Below are positions 61,937 through 64,000 of a stretch of 64,000 bases of DNA, in pieces. Below the pieces are notes generated by a model, which was not told the origin of the DNA, searched no databases, and worked only from the letters and a program-made list of their open reading frames with translations. Origin of the DNA: Thioalkalicoccus limnaeus. GTDB lineage: Bacteria > Pseudomonadota > Gammaproteobacteria > Chromatiales > Chromatiaceae. Within the stretch, counting starts at the first letter, position 1; each line of letters begins with the position of its first letter. Location of the stretch: contig NZ_JBDKXB010000017.1 in assembly GCF_041197575.1 (NCBI RefSeq), forward strand, positions 1 to 64,000, in the 5' to 3' direction. The position numbers and the translations under genes are program-made.

Positions 61937-62711
61937 CTCGTCCGGCTCGCTCCTCGATACGGGGGCGCGCGCCATGGGTCCGCTCGTGGCACTCGATCCG
62001 CGCGTGCGGATCCTGGCCGCCCTGTTCTTTGCCGTGTCCGTCGTGACCTTGTCCGATACGCCGGCCTTGTTGGCGGCCGTCGGCGTGGCATTCCTCGTCG
62101 CGGCGCTCGCGGGACTGCGCTGGCGGACCGTCGCGCGCCGATTGCTGGTGGTGGATATGCTGATGCTGTTCATCCTGGCTTCCTTGCCCTTCTCGGTCCC
62201 AGGTACGCCGATTCTCGAGTGGCACGGCTTGGTCGCGAGCGCCGAAGGGTTCGAGCAGGCCATCCACATCCTGCTGAAGGCCAATGCGATCCTGCTCGCG
62301 TCGCTCGGTCTCGTGGGGGCACTCGATGGCACGACGCTGGGTCGGTCCCTCGCGCGCCTGCGGATGCCCCCGGCGCTCGTGCATCTCCTGCTCTTCACGG
62401 TGCGCTACCTCGACGTCATCGGCCGCGAATACGCGCGGCTGCGCACCGCGATGCGCGTGCGCGGCTTCCAGCCGGGGAATAACTGGCACACCTATCGTAC
62501 ACTGGGATATCTGGTCGGGATGCTGCTCGTGCGCAGCCTCGAGCGCTCCGAGCGGATCCTCGCGGCCATGCGCTGCCGTGGTTTTACCGGTCAGATCCTG
62601 TTGCTCGATACCCTGCGTTTTCGCCCGATCGATGCCCTGTTCGCCGGGCTCGTGATCCTGGTCTGCGCGGCGCTGCTGTCGTTCGACGCCTGGTTCGGCG
62701 GCTTTCACTGA
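61920..62711 (+). CDS. cbiQ: ECF transporter T-component
   Basis: A 263-residue CbiQ. Membrane helices in the N-terminal part (about 30-140), then the cytoplasmic Ala-Arg-Gly motifs RTAMRVRGFQPG and AAMRCRGFTGQ, which couple to the ATPase. It needs an ATPase (CbiO) that is not next to it. Start is taken at the ATG at 61920, which gives a polar N-terminus; GTG/ATG alternatives lie nearby. Ends 12 bp before the convergent ppc gene. Confidence 0.87.
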   Translation: MAIGSDSSGSLLDTGARAMGPLVALDPRVRILAALFFAVSVVTLSDTPALLAAVGVAFLVAALAGLRWRTVARRLLVVDMLMLFILASLPFSVPGTPILEWHGLVASAEGFEQAIHILLKANAILLASLGLVGALDGTTLGRSLARLRMPPALVHLLLFTVRYLDVIGREYARLRTAMRVRGFQPGNNWHTYRTLGYLVGMLLVRSLERSERILAAMRCRGFTGQILLLDTLRFRPIDALFAGLVILVCAALLSFDAWFGGFH

Positions 62712-62723
62712 GCGGCCGAGCGA

Positions 62724-64000
62724 TCAGCCCGTGGCGCCTAGGCCGCCGGCGATCGCGTTGACGCTCAACAGCAGCGTCGGCAGGAGCGAGTCGGCCCCGG
62801 CGCTGCCGGCATCCCTGGCCGCGCGCCAGCGACGCAGTAAGCCGACCTGATGGTGGTGAAGGGGCACCAGCGCTCGATGTCGGATCTCGAGGACGCGATG
62901 GAGGCACGGGCGCGCCGCGGCGAACGGGGTGTCGTAGAGACGCTCGAGTACCTCTCCGGTGCGCGAGTGTTCGTCGAGGATCTGTTGAAGCAGGCGCCCG
63001 CGTACCGCGTCGTCGGGCACGAGTTCGGCGTAAAGCCGCATGATGTCAGGCGATGCCTGGGCCCACGCGGTGGCGGCGTTGCTCAGCATGTAGTGGACCG
63101 GTGCCCACCGCTCGCCGTCTGCGGTCTTGGCGTGTATCAGGGCGTCGCACGCCTCGGGTGCCTCCGTCGCCAGTGTTTCGAGCGCCGTGCCGAGACCGAA
63201 CCAGCCCGGCAGCACGAAGCGCGCCTGGTTCCAGGCGAAGACCCAGGGGATGGCCCTGAGGTCTTGAAGCGTCCGCTGGCCCGTGCGCCGGGCGGGCCTG
63301 GAGCCGATGCGGCTCTGCTCGATCGCGTCGATCGGCGTCGCACATTCGAAGAAAGAGAGGAAACCCGGCTCCTCGACGAGGGCGCGGTAGGCGCGCAGAC
63401 TCGATTCGGCGAGCCGGTCCATGATCTCGAGCAGCTCGGCCGGGTCATCGCCGCCATTTCGATCGCGCAACGTCCTGCCGAGCGTCCCCGCGAGCAGGAG
63501 CTCGAGGTGGTGCACGGCCGTGACGCGGTTGGCGTACTTCTGGGCAATGATCTCGCCCTGTTCGGTGACTCGCAGGTCGCCGCCCAGCGTGCCGGGAGGA
63601 AGCGCAGCGAGGAAGCGGTGGGTCGGTCCGGCACCACGGCCGATGGTGCCGCCGCGGCCGTGGAAGAAACGGACGCGCACACCATGACGCGCGCCGACAT
63701 CGGCCAGTGCCTGCTGCGCCCGGTAGAGTCCCCAGAAGCTCGCGGCAAAGCCGCCGTCCTTGCCGCTGTCGCTGTAGCCGATCATGACCTGCTGCACCGG
63801 CTCGCCGCCGGCGGCCTGTCGTTCGAGCGAATGCCGGACGACAGGCTCCCGCAGGAAGGCGTCGAGGGTTTCGGGGGCGGTGCGCAGATCCTCGATCGTC
63901 TCGAACAGCGGTACCACCGCAAGCGGGCACCAGACCTCGGCGCCGTCGCGCCGAAGCAGTCCGGCGTCGCGGGCCAGCACGAATACGGCGAAGAGATCGG
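62724..64000 (-). CDS. ppc: Phosphoenolpyruvate carboxylase, C-terminal part
   Basis: About 425 C-terminal residues of PEP carboxylase, which forms oxaloacetate from PEP and bicarbonate. Visible catalytic blocks: QVMIGYSDSGKDGGF, FHGRGGTIGRGAGPTH (the mobile loop), SRIGSRPARRTG and the C-terminal LLSVNAIAGGLGATG. The gene is incomplete: its frame is open at the right edge of the window, and about half of the usual 880-930 residues lies beyond. Convergent with cbiQ. Confidence 0.95.
   Translation of the reverse strand, partial: DLFAVFVLARDAGLLRRDGAEVWCPLAVVPLFETIEDLRTAPETLDAFLREPVVRHSLERQAAGGEPVQQVMIGYSDSGKDGGFAASFWGLYRAQQALADVGARHGVRVRFFHGRGGTIGRGAGPTHRFLAALPPGTLGGDLRVTEQGEIIAQKYANRVTAVHHLELLLAGTLGRTLRDRNGGDDPAELLEIMDRLAESSLRAYRALVEEPGFLSFFECATPIDAIEQSRIGSRPARRTGQRTLQDLRAIPWVFAWNQARFVLPGWFGLGTALETLATEAPEACDALIHAKTADGERWAPVHYMLSNAATAWAQASPDIMRLYAELVPDDAVRGRLLQQILDEHSRTGEVLERLYDTPFAAARPCLHRVLEIRHRALVPLHHHQVGLLRRWRAARDAGSAGADSLLPTLLLSVNAIAGGLGATG

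Overview
The window looks like a chromosomal segment of a high-GC, autotrophic gammaproteobacterium, most likely a purple sulfur bacterium (Chromatiaceae) or close relative. This is inferred from the non-carboxysomal form I RuBisCO, the SulP transporter beside it, the style of the proteins and the codon use. No photosynthesis, rRNA or tRNA genes were seen, so the assignment rests on style rather than a marker gene.

Layout. (1) 0.4-6.4 kb: cbbL-cbbS on the minus strand, divergent from a SulP anion transporter, then an EF-G paralogue. (2) 6.6-14.3 kb: a six-gene minus-strand operon, hyfB-C-E-F-G-I, for a membrane complex related to hydrogenase-4 and complex I. Its large subunit has lost the cysteines that bind the Ni-Fe centre; a small HTH gene lies upstream. 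(3) 14.5-15.9 kb: fumC. (4) 16-26 kb: a complete chemosensory operon (MCP, CheB, CheR-TPR, CheA-REC, REC, Hpt-REC-REC-GGDEF, CheW, degenerate CheW) whose likely output is cyclic di-GMP. (5) 26.4-34.3 kb: cobS, then a TonB-dependent receptor, a membrane-anchored CobN-like protein, an ExbB-like protein and a DUF2149 protein. (6) 34.3-43.3 kb: an accessory island with IS110, IS66 and LexA remnants, a DUF4236/voltage-gated-channel pair, toxin-antitoxin genes, two copies of an internally deleted REP-associated transposase, and a well-expressed-looking ABM-like gene. (7) 43.3-46.5 kb: a truncated TonB receptor followed by ExbB-ExbD-ExbD-TonB. (8) 46.7-50.3 kb: an HsdM remnant, a secreted protein of unknown function, and a DUF485-ActP symporter pair. 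(9) 50.6-54.5 kb: a manganese-type ABC importer, preceded by an array of five consecutive hairpins. (10) 55-60.1 kb: a YbhFSRG-like ABC exporter. (11) 60.3-64 kb: a BON-domain protein, CbiM-CbiQ, and the C-terminal part of PEP carboxylase, which runs off the window.

How the genes fit together. RuBisCO, the SulP transporter and PEP carboxylase point to inorganic carbon supply and fixation. Metal and cofactor traffic recurs: cobS, CbiMQ, the Mn-type ABC importer, and two TonB-linked loci that flank the accessory island and may once have been one locus. The main puzzles are the hydrogenase-like complex without a Ni-Fe site, the periplasmic CobN-like system, the chemosensory relay to a diguanylate cyclase, and the hairpin array before the metal-binding lipoprotein gene.
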